A stretch of DNA of 40,059 nucleotides from Chloroflexi bacterium ADurb.Bin180 (GCA_002070215.1 MWCV01000022.1:1-40059); one strand, 5' to 3'. Shown: positions 26,971-35,585, numbered from the stretch's first letter. A program made the numbers and translations. The notes: generated by a model from the sequence alone, not told the origin.

Positions 26971-26997
26971 AAACCCGTTTGTCGGGGGTTTTTCTTG
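26971..26997 (+). terminator. Possible terminator in the gap between the LOG-like and DUF3467 genes
   Basis: AAACCC (26971-26976) and GGGTTT (26986-26991) can form a six-bp stem followed by TTCTT on the plus strand. On the minus strand, where the genes lie, the stem is not followed by a T-run. Placed 24 bases after the DUF3467 stop, it may still end that operon. Weak evidence. Confidence 0.25.
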
Positions 26998-27014
26998 CGG
27001 GTCTGTGGCCCGGG

Positions 27015-27326
27015 CTAGTGCTTGAAGCCGATGGTCCTGTCTTCTCCAAAGCCCTGCTCCGGAGTCTTGATCTCGCCGAACTGGGCCTCGAACTTGCTCA
27101 GGTTCTCGCCCAGCGCCCGATGCAGCAGTTTGGCGTTCATGGGCGTCATGATGATCCGCGCGTAGATCTTGACCTTGGGGACATTGGGCAGCAGACGCGC
27201 AAAGTCGAGCACCATCTCCGATGTCGAGTGCGTGATCATCGCGAAATTGGCATAGATGGCCTCCAGGTCGGCTGGCAGCTCGATATTCAGTTGCACGGGC
27301 GGCGGTTGCGGTCTATCCTGCGGCAT
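27015..27326 (-). CDS. DUF3467-family protein
   Basis: A 103-residue protein with no known function. Residues from LPADLEAIYANFAMITHSTSEMVLDFARL to the ARIIMTPMNAKLLHRALGENLSKFEAQFG block match the pattern of DUF3467 proteins, which are small cytoplasmic proteins in many bacteria. The N terminus is Pro/Gln-rich. The ATG at 27326 has AAGGAG six bases upstream; a longer in-frame start is not supported. It follows the zinc-ribbon TPR gene by 39 bases and is probably in its operon. Confidence 0.8.
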   Translation of the reverse strand: MPQDRPQPPPVQLNIELPADLEAIYANFAMITHSTSEMVLDFARLLPNVPKVKIYARIIMTPMNAKLLHRALGENLSKFEAQFGEIKTPEQGFGEDRTIGFKH

Positions 27327-27365
27327 GGGACACTCCTTCTGTGGCGTATATAGAGAACCGACCAA

Positions 27366-28913
27366 CTATGGCCGTGCCTGGAACTCGACCCAGGCGAGCT
27401 TGCTCCAGTCTGCCTTCACCGACAGAGGCACCGAAGGCAGGTCAAGGAGGGTGAGCGTGTAGGTCACCGGATTGCCCAGACCATCGAAGGCAAAGAGCCC
27501 TTCGCCGTTGGTTACTGCTGGCGAGGCATTCCAGTCGAACGCCGATAGACCAACCTGGGTGTTGGGGATTGGCTGACCCTGCGCGTCCTTCACATAGCCG
27601 CGGATCATCATCGCGCTGGCCGAACCCACGTCCTCGACCGTGACCAATCGGCCAACGAATGTGCCGCTTGGCGCCGGGGTTGCCGTGGGCAAGGCTCCCT
27701 GAATGCAGAGCTGTTCGGCGCTTTCCCTCTTGGCCACCACCTCGGCGTTGACCGAGTAGCTGAGCGCTCCGTTGTACTGATCGCGAGCGTTGCACCACTG
27801 GTCCTTACTGAGCAGATAGTCGCCGAACTCGACATGAGCGTCAAAAAGGCGCTGCTTGGTGTCCAGGTAGTTGGGCTGCAACTGGTAGAGCGCAGTGAAG
27901 GTGTCGATCGCCCCCTGCCAGTTCGCGCCCCAGTAGCCGATTCCAGCCAGGTACAGAGAAGCGTATCTCTTCTGGTCGCGCACGGTAACGTCAGACGGAC
28001 GGAGCGCGAGTGCGTGGTCAAAGTAACGGATGGCTTCTTCCATCCGGCTTTCGCCTACCAGCTTCTGACCGGCCTTGAAGCTAGACTCGAAAAGCAGCTC
28101 GGTGACCTTGTCCGGTTCATAGTCAGCATCGAGTGATCGCACCTGCTCCAGTTTGGCCGCAGCGCCTTCCCAGTCGCCCTGGTTGTAGAGCTCGCGGGCC
28201 TCGTTGTAGAGCAAGACCGCCGTCTGGCGCCTGACGGCTGACGTCGGAGTAGGCAATTGCCCAACCAGCGAGTTGACCTCGATCAGCTTGGCCTCTGCAT
28301 CGCGGTTGCGGGGGTCGAGCGCCACGGCCATCTCCAGCTCGGCCCTGGCCAGCTCATAGTTGCTGGCGGCGAGCTGCTCCAAGCCGCGCTGGTAGTGCTC
28401 CGCTGCTGCGGCGCGGTTCAGCCGGGTACGTTCCTGCAGTCCCTGATAGACGGCCAGGCCGCCCACGGAGAGCATGATCAGCAGGGCGCATCCGGCCAGC
28501 ATGCCCGCGATCATAGCCCACCCGCAGCCGCGGCGGCGACGTGAGCGGGGCTTGCCCTTGACCGGCACCTCACTACTCTCTGGTTCGACCGCGGGGGTGG
28601 GTGTGGCGGCCGCAGCGGTGCCTGCCTCTGCCTTGTCAGGCGATGCTGGCATCTCGATTTCCCTGTGCGCGGCAGCCTCCGCCGAATTCGGTGGCGTGAG
28701 TGGCAGCGTCTCTTCCTGCGGAACGAAGGAGCGGCCGCTGTCCAGGAGCTCGTACTCTTCGGGTTGCGGTCTCGCCTCTTCATCAGGCGTCGGCACGGTG
28801 CCGGTGCTGGATCTGAGCAGCAGCGCTCGCAGGCTCTCAGGAACGTCGTGTCCGCACCTGGGGCAAGTCCAGATGCCATCGTCAAGCCTGGTGCCGCATT
28901 GGTTACAATACAT
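27366..28913 (-). CDS. Zinc-ribbon, single-pass membrane TPR protein with C-terminal carboxypeptidase-regulatory-like domain
   Basis: A 515-residue protein not assignable to a named gene. An N-terminal zinc ribbon (Cys3, Cys6, Cys17, Cys20) leads to an acidic, Pro-rich disordered stretch, an Arg-rich stop (PRSRRRRG), and one membrane segment (about 131-155). The likely extracytoplasmic part has TPR-like repeats (HYQRGLEQLAASNYELARAEL...; YNEARELYNQGDWEGAAAKLEQ...), a TATPAPSGT linker, and a beta domain (VKDAQGQPIPNTQVGLS) like carboxypeptidase regulatory domains. The ATG at 28913 has TAGGAG eight bases upstream; the frame is open farther up without similarity. The layout suggests a cytoplasmic sensor end and an outer protein-binding end. 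It lies between the DUF5107 lipoprotein and the DUF3467 gene. Confidence 0.82.
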   Translation of the reverse strand: MYCNQCGTRLDDGIWTCPRCGHDVPESLRALLLRSSTGTVPTPDEEARPQPEEYELLDSGRSFVPQEETLPLTPPNSAEAAAHREIEMPASPDKAEAGTAAAATPTPAVEPESSEVPVKGKPRSRRRRGCGWAMIAGMLAGCALLIMLSVGGLAVYQGLQERTRLNRAAAAEHYQRGLEQLAASNYELARAELEMAVALDPRNRDAEAKLIEVNSLVGQLPTPTSAVRRQTAVLLYNEARELYNQGDWEGAAAKLEQVRSLDADYEPDKVTELLFESSFKAGQKLVGESRMEEAIRYFDHALALRPSDVTVRDQKRYASLYLAGIGYWGANWQGAIDTFTALYQLQPNYLDTKQRLFDAHVEFGDYLLSKDQWCNARDQYNGALSYSVNAEVVAKRESAEQLCIQGALPTATPAPSGTFVGRLVTVEDVGSASAMMIRGYVKDAQGQPIPNTQVGLSAFDWNASPAVTNGEGLFAFDGLGNPVTYTLTLLDLPSVPLSVKADWSKLAWVEFQARP

Positions 28914-28981
28914 AAGATAGTCTCCTATTCGCCAGTCGGCCTGCTCATAGTTACGCGGCGAGCCTGCTGTGTTGCCAGTGG

Positions 28982-30985
28982 TCACTGGCTACCAAGGGTG
29001 CGCGTGAAGGTCAGCAGGTGCAGTCCCCCCTCACGCAGGTCGATCTGGAGCTCGCCGGGCACGGAAGCGCCCGATGGCAGCGGCAGATTCAAGGCAGCAG
29101 GGCGGTTTGGATCCAGGACCAGTTGGCCCGTGTACAGGGTCTTCCCGTTCCAGGACACCCTAAGCTCTGAATTGCCGGCTCGCGCTGGGGCGATGGACAA
29201 ACGCACTGCCCCGCCGTCGAGCATAGTGAAAGCGACTGCCTCTGCGTTGGCATAGCTGATGCCGCCGAGCCCGGTGAAAGGCAGCCACGTCTCGCTCCAG
29301 GCGATGGACTGGCCGGCGGCCAGCAGCAGGTCATCCTCTGCCCAGAAAGAGCGGCAGGGGCCGCCCCAGAGCTCGAAATACTGCGAGCCGTCATCGGCGT
29401 ATTCGTCGCGGGCCGCAAAGTCGGTGCCAAAGCCGAACAGCTTGCACCCGGGGGCCAGATCAGACGGGTAGACCCTGGCCACACCCAGGCCGGTCTCGTC
29501 GCTGTAGGCGCCAACATAGTTGGCCGCCGCGTCTGGGAAAAAGACGCCCAGCCAGTTGCGCCAGTTCCCGTACCGGCTCAAGTCGCGGCCATCGTACACG
29601 GGCCAGGACATCGTCTGGTGCTCGGCGGGCAAAGTCGAGTCGCCGCTGCTGTGCACTGTAGCGCGGTTCGCAGGAATGACGAAATGCGTGTTGGGCGTGA
29701 CCGTTGTCGAACCCAGAGCCAGAGCGGCATTGATCCAGAACTGCAGCGCCTGGGGCTGGGAGGAGCGGTTCGTCAGGCGCGGTTGTACGCGAAAGGAGCG
29801 AGATTCGGCGGGCAGGGTTAGAGTGACCGAAGCCGCCACCTGGTCCGCCCCACCACTGCTGGTAAGGATGATCGTCGCTCCTTCTCGGCTCGTTGTGGTA
29901 CGGTAGGTCCACGGCACGCCCCAGTCGTAGCCGTGCTCCTGAACTGGCAGAGCCCACTCCATGCCTCCTGCGGCCAGCCACCAGTTCTCGTCTCGCGGCA
30001 GGGGGCCCCAGTAGGAGGGCTTGATCACTGGGTTCTGGTAAAAGATGTTCTGGCCGGTGGCTTTGATGATGCACTGGTAGAGTCTGCCCCCCAACTCGGG
30101 CAGGAAAACGAGCTGGAGATAGCGGTTTTCCAGGACCACTGCCTGGTACTGCCGAGGCTGAGGCACGGGCCGGCTCGCCTCGTAGGCCCCGTGGTCGAGC
30201 CACAGCACTCGCCAGTTGTAGTCAGCGTCGAGGCGCTCGTGCAGGAATGAAGCATAAGGATAGGTGGGGATGCTCAGTCGAGTCTCGTAAACACGAACCG
30301 GCGGCGTGGAAGTGGGTGAAGGCGTGGGAGAAGGTGCCGGGGTGGGAGTGACCGGTTGAACTAACGTCACCTGCTGCGCCGCCAGGCCTACGTTGCCGTC
30401 GGCATCGATGGCTTCGACACGCAGCTCGTAGACGCCGGCTGTCTCGCCGCCCGTGTTCCAGGCGTAATCGAGCTCGGCTCCCCTGGTCTCAAACAGGAAT
30501 GAGCCGTTCGTTGACAATCGCATGCTGACCACCTGGTCATTGTCTGTGGCTCGGGCACGAATGGACACGGTATCGCCGACCCTTGCCGAAGCGGAGACCC
30601 CGGCCAGCTCTACGTGCGGTGAGGCTGTATCGCGCAAGGTCTCGGTGAGGGTAAGCGCCTGGCCCGGCGCAAGCTCCATGGTGCGTTCAACAGGCGCGTA
30701 GCCGGCGAGCTCCACCCTGATAGTATGGGTCGAGGGTGCCAGGGTCAGCTCCAGCGGTGTATGGCCAGATGGCTGGCCATCCACCAGTACAGCAGCGCCT
30801 GCGGGTGACGTCGTAATCACAACCCTGGCTGGCTGCAGAGTCGGAGTAGGGGCGGGCGTGGGCGATGCCTGCGGCTGTGTCAGGCGGCAGGCGGACGACA
30901 GGGCAACAACTGCCAGCAGCACCCACTGGCGCCCAATGCTGCGGTTTTTCTTCGTTTGCGGGCAGGTCACTCGGGGGATTCCCAT
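28982..30985 (-). CDS. Putative lipoprotein with PEGA, Ig-like and DUF5107 domains
   Basis: A 667-residue exported protein of unknown role. After a basic N terminus and hydrophobic core (VLLAVVALSSAC) a Cys could be lipidated, although the lipobox is imperfect. A PEGA domain follows (VVITTSPAGAAVLVDGQPSG, about 53-117), then an Ig-like region (HVELAGVSASARVGDTVSIRA) and a PT-rich linker. The large C-terminal part has QYQAVVLENRYLQLVFLPELG and GRLYQCIIKATGQNIFYQNPVIKP, the pattern of DUF5107, related to galactose-mutarotase-like folds and often next to glycan enzymes. Carbohydrate binding or processing at the surface is an inference. The ATG at 30985 has no ribosome binding site and lies about five bases after the predicted transcript start; GTG at 30970 is the alternative. 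Confidence 0.8.
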   Translation of the reverse strand: MGIPRVTCPQTKKNRSIGRQWVLLAVVALSSACRLTQPQASPTPAPTPTLQPARVVITTSPAGAAVLVDGQPSGHTPLELTLAPSTHTIRVELAGYAPVERTMELAPGQALTLTETLRDTASPHVELAGVSASARVGDTVSIRARATDNDQVVSMRLSTNGSFLFETRGAELDYAWNTGGETAGVYELRVEAIDADGNVGLAAQQVTLVQPVTPTPAPSPTPSPTSTPPVRVYETRLSIPTYPYASFLHERLDADYNWRVLWLDHGAYEASRPVPQPRQYQAVVLENRYLQLVFLPELGGRLYQCIIKATGQNIFYQNPVIKPSYWGPLPRDENWWLAAGGMEWALPVQEHGYDWGVPWTYRTTTSREGATIILTSSGGADQVAASVTLTLPAESRSFRVQPRLTNRSSQPQALQFWINAALALGSTTVTPNTHFVIPANRATVHSSGDSTLPAEHQTMSWPVYDGRDLSRYGNWRNWLGVFFPDAAANYVGAYSDETGLGVARVYPSDLAPGCKLFGFGTDFAARDEYADDGSQYFELWGGPCRSFWAEDDLLLAAGQSIAWSETWLPFTGLGGISYANAEAVAFTMLDGGAVRLSIAPARAGNSELRVSWNGKTLYTGQLVLDPNRPAALNLPLPSGASVPGELQIDLREGGLHLLTFTRTLGSQ

Positions 30986-30996
30986 TGGCTGGCGTC

Positions 30997-31025
30997 ATTA
31001 TAGGAGCACCAGGAAAGCGCAGCAA
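30997..31025 (-). promoter_or_regulatory. Promoter for the DUF5107 lipoprotein operon
   Basis: On the minus strand TTGCTG (31020-31025) and a perfect TATAAT (30997-31002) are 17 bases apart. The predicted start near 30990 leaves almost no leader before the ATG at 30985. Confidence 0.6.
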
Positions 31026-31081
31026 GCCAGGTGCGGCCGACGGTCGAGCACAGTGCCGTGTTCCTCCGGCCCCGCCAGATG

Positions 31082-31090
31082 TGCTATAAT
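31082..31090 (+). promoter_or_regulatory. Extended -10 promoter for the M28 peptidase
   Basis: TG-C-TATAAT (31082-31090 region, TATAAT at 31085-31090) is an extended -10 with only a poor -35 (TTCCTC at 31061-31066). The leader to the ATG at 31119 would be about 22 bases. It is divergent from the lipoprotein promoter about 60 bases away. Confidence 0.5.
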
Positions 31091-31118
31091 CGGCGCCATT
31101 CGTGTCGGGAGAGAAGCG

Positions 31119-33161
31119 ATGTTCAAAGCACTGCAAGAGACCATCATGGCCGAGTACTCGGGCCAGCGGGCCAAGAATGACGTGGCTGAGATCATACAGT
31201 TCCATCGGATTCAGGCCAGCCCCGGCTTGCGCGCTGCTGCCCATTCGCTGTGCCGCAAGCTGGAGGAGATGGGGATAGCGGCTGAAGTGCTGAGCTACCC
31301 CGCGAATGACCGCACTTCCTACTGGGGCTCGCGCCAGTTCCAGGAATGGGAGGCTACTGCCGGCGCGCTGCATCTGGTTGCTCCTGAGGATCAGGCGCGC
31401 AAGCTCGCCGACTATTCCGAGAGCAAGACGGCTCTGATCCAGCGCAGCGCGCCTGTCAAAGACTGGCAGGGGGAAGTTGTCCTCCTCGAGGACGGGGAAG
31501 AGCAAGCCGAGTACGAAGGGCTCGATGTGGCCGGCAAGCTCGTCATGACCCGTGGCGACATTGACCGCGTCCGCGAGCTGGCCGTCACGCAACGTGGCGC
31601 TGCGGGCATCCTGTTTGACGGGATGCACGAGCAGCCGCCCGTATATGAACGAATAGACCATCCTGACCTCCTTCGCTACACCTCTTTCTGGTGGCGTCCG
31701 GGTGATCGTCCCTGCTGGGGTTTTGTCGTGAGCCCGCGCGTTGGAGAGCAATTGCGCAAGCTGATCAAGAGCCGACGTGCCGAGGGCAAGCCAGCTCTCC
31801 AGTTCACAGCCAGCGTGGCCAGCAGGCCGTACGATGGCGAGCTGGAGGTCCTCTCGGCGCTGATTCCGGGCCAGACCGACGACGAGGTTGTGCTGGTGGC
31901 TCACCTGTGCCACCCACAGCCATCGGCGAACGACAACGGCTCTGGCAGCGCCGCGCTTGTGGAGATGGCGCACACTCTCAGCCGGCTGCTGAAGGAAGGC
32001 TTTCTTGCGCGGCCGCGGCGCGGCATCCGCCTTCTATGGGTGCCAGAGATGACTGGCAGCTTTGCCTATCTGGCTGGCAACCCGGAACGGATTCCACATA
32101 TGGTGGCTGGCGTGAACCTGGACATGGTGGGTGAGAATCAAGAGGCCTGTGGCAGCGTATTCGTGATCGAGTCACCGCCCGCGGCGATGGCCTCCTTTGC
32201 GCCGGACCTGCTGGTGCGAATGCGCGAAGAACTGCTGACAGGAGCCAAGAGCCCGGGAGGCTCCGCCTCCTATGCTCCTTTTCGTCATGCGGTCACGCCG
32301 TTCTCCGGAGGCAGTGATCACTATGTATTCTCGGATCCATCGGTCGGAGTGCCCATGCCGATGCTCATCCAGTGGCCGGACAAGTACTGGCATACCTCCG
32401 GCGATACGCTGGACAAGGTCGACGCGCGCATGCTCGGCATCATCGGAGGCCTGGCCACGACCTACGCCTACTTTCTGGCCAATGCCGGCGACGCTGAAGC
32501 ACGGTGGCTCGGACAGGAAATGGCGGCGTGCTTCAGGGCCAGGCTGGCGCGTGACGTCCAGGCAGTGGTGACTGATGCTCTGGTTCTGCCTGATGCTGGC
32601 AAGGTAGCACTCTCATGGCAGCGACTCGAGCGGCAGATGACGTTCCTGGTTGACCGCTGTCGCGAGGCGATGGCCACGTTGCTGAGGCTGGCCCCGACCG
32701 AAACGTCGCTCGTGCAGGGGCTTCAAGATGACGCGGTGCAAGCCGGTGCTGCTGAGCTTGCCCGGGTCAGAGGTCTGTTTGAGAGTCGTATTCGGGAGCT
32801 GGGTGGGGCGAGCCTCGTGCCGCCGGCCGTTGAGCCAAGCGAGTGGGATCTCGAGGCGGCGACTTGGGTGCCAGAACGCAAGTTCCCGGGACCGGTGGCG
32901 GTCGGTGCACACATGTCCCGGCTCGGGGCGGAGGACCGGGAGAAGTGGCGCAAGTGGCTCAAGGAGCACCGCGTAGAGTACGGAGCTACCACCACACAGG
33001 CTGACTACTGGGTAGACGGACGCAGGAGCGTGGCCGAGATTGTCGACCTGGTGGAATGTGAGACCGGGCTGCGTTGCCCCGAGGTTCTGGTTGAGCATTT
33101 TCATCTGCTGGAGCAGCTCGGGCTCATGGGGCTGCGTCAGGTCCAGCCTCAAGCCGCTTGA
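31119..33161 (+). CDS. M28-type zinc aminopeptidase with DUF4910-like arrangement
   Basis: A 680-residue peptidase. A PA-like insert (VAGKLVMTRGD...GAAGILFDG, about 137-168) sits inside the N-terminal half, and the M28 zinc core follows: AHLCHPQPSANDNGSGSAAL (His262/265 and Asp272), WVPEMTGS (Glu310), NLDMVGEN (Asp335) and KYWHTSGDTLDKVD (His425). The pattern fits co-catalytic zinc aminopeptidases of the DUF4910-like branch. The last 70 or so residues (YWVDGRRSVAEIVDLVE...LVEHFHLLEQLGLM) resemble a winged-helix or PqqD-like fold. No signal peptide is seen, so it is probably cytoplasmic. The ATG at 31119 has GGAGAG upstream; the open frame before it crosses the promoter. Confidence 0.87.
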   Translation: MFKALQETIMAEYSGQRAKNDVAEIIQFHRIQASPGLRAAAHSLCRKLEEMGIAAEVLSYPANDRTSYWGSRQFQEWEATAGALHLVAPEDQARKLADYSESKTALIQRSAPVKDWQGEVVLLEDGEEQAEYEGLDVAGKLVMTRGDIDRVRELAVTQRGAAGILFDGMHEQPPVYERIDHPDLLRYTSFWWRPGDRPCWGFVVSPRVGEQLRKLIKSRRAEGKPALQFTASVASRPYDGELEVLSALIPGQTDDEVVLVAHLCHPQPSANDNGSGSAALVEMAHTLSRLLKEGFLARPRRGIRLLWVPEMTGSFAYLAGNPERIPHMVAGVNLDMVGENQEACGSVFVIESPPAAMASFAPDLLVRMREELLTGAKSPGGSASYAPFRHAVTPFSGGSDHYVFSDPSVGVPMPMLIQWPDKYWHTSGDTLDKVDARMLGIIGGLATTYAYFLANAGDAEARWLGQEMAACFRARLARDVQAVVTDALVLPDAGKVALSWQRLERQMTFLVDRCREAMATLLRLAPTETSLVQGLQDDAVQAGAAELARVRGLFESRIRELGGASLVPPAVEPSEWDLEAATWVPERKFPGPVAVGAHMSRLGAEDREKWRKWLKEHRVEYGATTTQADYWVDGRRSVAEIVDLVECETGLRCPEVLVEHFHLLEQLGLMGLRQVQPQAA

Positions 33162-33194
33162 CCGGGCAGTTATGAGCGTGAGCGAGTTGTCCAG

Positions 33195-34316
33195 ATGTAC
33201 ATAGGGAAACGGCAACGCCGCAATCGCAAGCCGGTTCTGCTCGTCTTGGTGGTCCTGGCTGCCGTCGCGGCGTGGTACCTGACGTCCAAAGATATCAAGC
33301 TGGATGATCTGAGCCTGCCCTGGCGGCAGCACCCCACACCGACCGTACCGAGTGTGACCAGCGCGCAGAAGACCAGTGCTGCCGATGCCCTGTTCGCTGC
33401 CGGCAGACTGCAGGAGGCGCTTGCGGCCTATCGTGAGGCAATCGAGCTTGATCCATCCAACGCTGCCGCACACGCTCGGCTGGGCAGGCTGCTCGTTCTG
33501 CGAGGAAGAACCGCACAGGGGCTGGAGATGGCCCGGCGAGCGGTCGAGCTGGATTCAGAAAGCTCGGAGAACCAGGCCATCCTGGGCATGGCCCTGGATT
33601 GGAGCGGGGACTATGCTGTAGCGCTCGAAGCGTGCTTGCGGGCCGCGGACCTCGACCCCAAGAGCTCGCTGGCCTATGCTTACATGGCCGAGGCCTACGC
33701 CGACCGTGAGCGCCCCGACCGAGCCCAGCAAGCGGTGGACAAGGCGCTGTCGCTGGATTCAGCCAGCTTCTGGGCCTATCGCAATCTCGGTTACATTCGT
33801 GAGCTCCAGGGAGATGCCGACGGAGCGGCCGAAGCGTACATCGAAGCCATCTCGATTCAGCCGAATCTGGTCTTCCTCTACCTGAGTCTGGGCCGCCACT
33901 ACAGAGCCATCGGCGATCCAGAGGGAGCGGTGGTTCAGTTCTTGAAAGCCATTGAGGTGGACCGGAGCGACCCGACAGCGCACGACAGCCTGGGCCTGGT
34001 GCGCTTTGATCAGAAGGATTATGAAGAGGCTGTGGCAGCTTTCAAGAAAGCTACAGAGGCCGACTCCGAATACATCCCGGCGTACGGTCACTGGGGCTGG
34101 TGTCTGTACGTGCAGCGGCGCTACGAAGACGCGATTCCTCAGTTTGAGAAGGCAATCTCGCTGGGCAGCACTACGGTAGAATACTACTACGAGCTGGGCC
34201 TGTGCTATGTCTACATTGGAGATTGCGCATCCGCGCGCCCCTGGCTGGAGAAGGCCCTGCAGCTCGACCCTACTGCCCAGCCAGCGCTGGATGGATTGAG
34301 GGCCTGCGGGGGCTAG
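33195..34316 (+). CDS. Membrane-anchored TPR-repeat protein
   Basis: A 373-residue protein with a basic N terminus (MYIGKRQRRNRKP), one membrane segment (about 13-30, LLVLVVLAAVAAWYL) and then at least seven tetratricopeptide repeats (for example ALAAYREAIELDPSNAAAHARLGRLL and AVAAFKKATEADSEYIPAYGHWGWCL) up to the C terminus. Such proteins scaffold protein complexes; the partner is unknown. It starts 33 bases after the M28 peptidase stop and is probably co-transcribed, so it may assist or localise that enzyme. The ribosome binding site is weak. Confidence 0.85.
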   Translation: MYIGKRQRRNRKPVLLVLVVLAAVAAWYLTSKDIKLDDLSLPWRQHPTPTVPSVTSAQKTSAADALFAAGRLQEALAAYREAIELDPSNAAAHARLGRLLVLRGRTAQGLEMARRAVELDSESSENQAILGMALDWSGDYAVALEACLRAADLDPKSSLAYAYMAEAYADRERPDRAQQAVDKALSLDSASFWAYRNLGYIRELQGDADGAAEAYIEAISIQPNLVFLYLSLGRHYRAIGDPEGAVVQFLKAIEVDRSDPTAHDSLGLVRFDQKDYEEAVAAFKKATEADSEYIPAYGHWGWCLYVQRRYEDAIPQFEKAISLGSTTVEYYYELGLCYVYIGDCASARPWLEKALQLDPTAQPALDGLRACGG

Positions 34317-34339
34317 TGCCCCGAAATTCGGTCAACGGA

Positions 34340-34362
34340 CTGCTGCGCCCGCACGGCAGCAG
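34340..34362 (+). other. Stem-loop upstream of the small membrane protein gene
   Basis: CTGCTGC (34340-34346) and GCAGCAG (34356-34362) form a seven-bp stem with a nine-base loop, ending eight bases before the AGGAGG ribosome binding site. A palindrome CCGAAATTCGG lies just upstream at 34321-34331. There is no T-run; the role is unknown. Confidence 0.35.
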
Positions 34363-34380
34363 GGACGTGAGGAGGTAACG

Positions 34381-34590
34381 GTGAGCAAGAGTCGATACAA
34401 TCGCAGCAGCCAGTTGATGTGGCTGCTCAGTCTGTTCATCGCGGTGAGCATGATTGTTGGAACGCTGTTATCCGTCCTGCCTCGACGGCAGGTGAGGGCC
34501 ACGCCGACTCCGCCCAGGCCGACCCTTACTGCGACGCACACGTCGCCCACGCCAACCTTGTCGGCCCCTCAGGTCGCACCTTCACAGTGA
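34381..34590 (+). CDS. Small single-pass membrane protein
   Basis: A 69-residue protein of unknown function. The N terminus is basic and is followed by one hydrophobic segment (LMWLLSLFIAVSMIVGTLLSVL, trimmed at either side), then a short Pro/Thr-rich tail (ATPTPPRPTLTATHTSPTPTL) typical of exported linkers in this group. The GTG start at 34381 has a full AGGAGG five bases upstream, which is the main reason to accept this short gene. It may be the last gene of the M28-TPR transcript. Confidence 0.65.
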   Translation: MSKSRYNRSSQLMWLLSLFIAVSMIVGTLLSVLPRRQVRATPTPPRPTLTATHTSPTPTLSAPQVAPSQ

Positions 34591-34625
34591 ATCAAGGCCG
34601 CACAGGAGTGCTGCCGGTTCCGCAT

Positions 34626-34654
34626 TTGCCAATTCGCTGCAACCTGAATATACT
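34626..34654 (+). promoter_or_regulatory. Promoter for tRNA-Val
   Basis: TTGCCA (34626-34631) and TATACT (34649-34654) with a 17-base spacer, predicting a start about six bases before the mature tRNA 5' end. Confidence 0.6.
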
Positions 34655-34666
34655 GCTGGCCGTCAT

Positions 34667-34740
<74 letters not shown>

Positions 34741-34765
34741 TGCCCTTTTCTCCCGGAGTGCTACA

Positions 34766-35506
34766 GTGTCCCTCTCTTATCCGCTCCGTCTGCTGGCGTT
34801 CGTTCTGGTCTATGTGCTCAGCCGATTCGCTGCTAGCTGGCTCGTTCTGGCGCTTCCGCGGCTGAGGAACGGACCGCTCCTCCGAATCGCCGCCAGCGTC
34901 CAACTGTGGGCTCCTCGTCTGGGGCTTGACGAGTTCTTGCGCCTCGCCTACTACGTGCTGGTGCCCTTCGCCGTACTGCAGCTCGGGTGGGTCAGTCCCG
35001 TGGATCTGGGGCTGGTCAACCTTGATTGGGTCCGTGGCATCGGCGTCACTGTTGCCCTCACTGTGGCCGCTCTAGGGCCGCTGGTCTGGATCTGGTGGCG
35101 CTATCTGCGGCTGGTCGAGTGGTCAGGCGATTGTGTGGTCGTGAGGCAGTGGGCTGAGCCGTGGGGCTGGACCAGGTCACTCCGCGAGGCCGTACTTCTG
35201 GAAGCGTCCTGGGCTCTGATTCGCTCCGCCGGTCTGGTGGCGCTGGGTGGCTACTGGGGTGTGTGCGCCGGCCTGAGCTTGATACTGGTCTCGGTGCTGA
35301 TTGATCCTCGGGCACTGAGCAACTTGCGCACAGTGGGGCGCCGCGAAGAATCACTGCTCAACGCGTCCCTGGTCCTGGCGACATCCGCGCTCTTCTGGCT
35401 CAGCGGCAACCTGTGGTTGTGCTGCTTGGCGCACGCCGCGTTGCGGTGCTCGGTGCTGTCGATGGTGAGCCGCTGTGGAGTGAAAGCAGCGGACAGAGGA
35501 ACCTAG
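34766..35506 (+). CDS. Polytopic membrane protein, possible degenerate CPBP-family member
   Basis: A 246-residue hydrophobic protein with about six membrane segments. The pattern near the middle (REAVLLEASWALIRSAG) and near the end (SGNLWLCCLAHAALR) recalls the EExxxR and HxxxN-type motifs of CPBP intramembrane proteases (CAAX prenyl protease 2 / Abi), but the paired Glu and the final Asn are missing, so protease activity is doubtful. The start is GTG at 34766 with GGAG seven bases upstream. It follows the tRNA gene closely and ends at a shared bidirectional terminator region. Confidence 0.65.
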   Translation: MSLSYPLRLLAFVLVYVLSRFAASWLVLALPRLRNGPLLRIAASVQLWAPRLGLDEFLRLAYYVLVPFAVLQLGWVSPVDLGLVNLDWVRGIGVTVALTVAALGPLVWIWWRYLRLVEWSGDCVVVRQWAEPWGWTRSLREAVLLEASWALIRSAGLVALGGYWGVCAGLSLILVSVLIDPRALSNLRTVGRREESLLNASLVLATSALFWLSGNLWLCCLAHAALRCSVLSMVSRCGVKAADRGT

Positions 35507-35530
35507 TCCGAGGCAGCCAGAGACAGCAAA

Positions 35531-35568
35531 ACGGACAGGCTGCGCTCGGCGAACGTCCGCCTGTCCGT
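35531..35568 (-). terminator. Terminator between converging genes
   Basis: A perfect 10-bp stem, ACGGACAGGC (35531-35540) with GCCTGTCCGT (35559-35568). On the minus strand it is followed by TTTTG, so it best ends the 80-residue protein gene; on the plus strand the tail CTTGG is weaker but it may act in both directions. Confidence 0.65.
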
Positions 35569-35585
35569 CTTGGTGATTGAGCCAG

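Noticed and set aside
30687-31973. A 428-codon minus-strand frame across the lipoprotein start and the M28 peptidase
   Set aside because: It crosses two divergent promoters and is antisense to the peptidase core; no protein family is recognisable.
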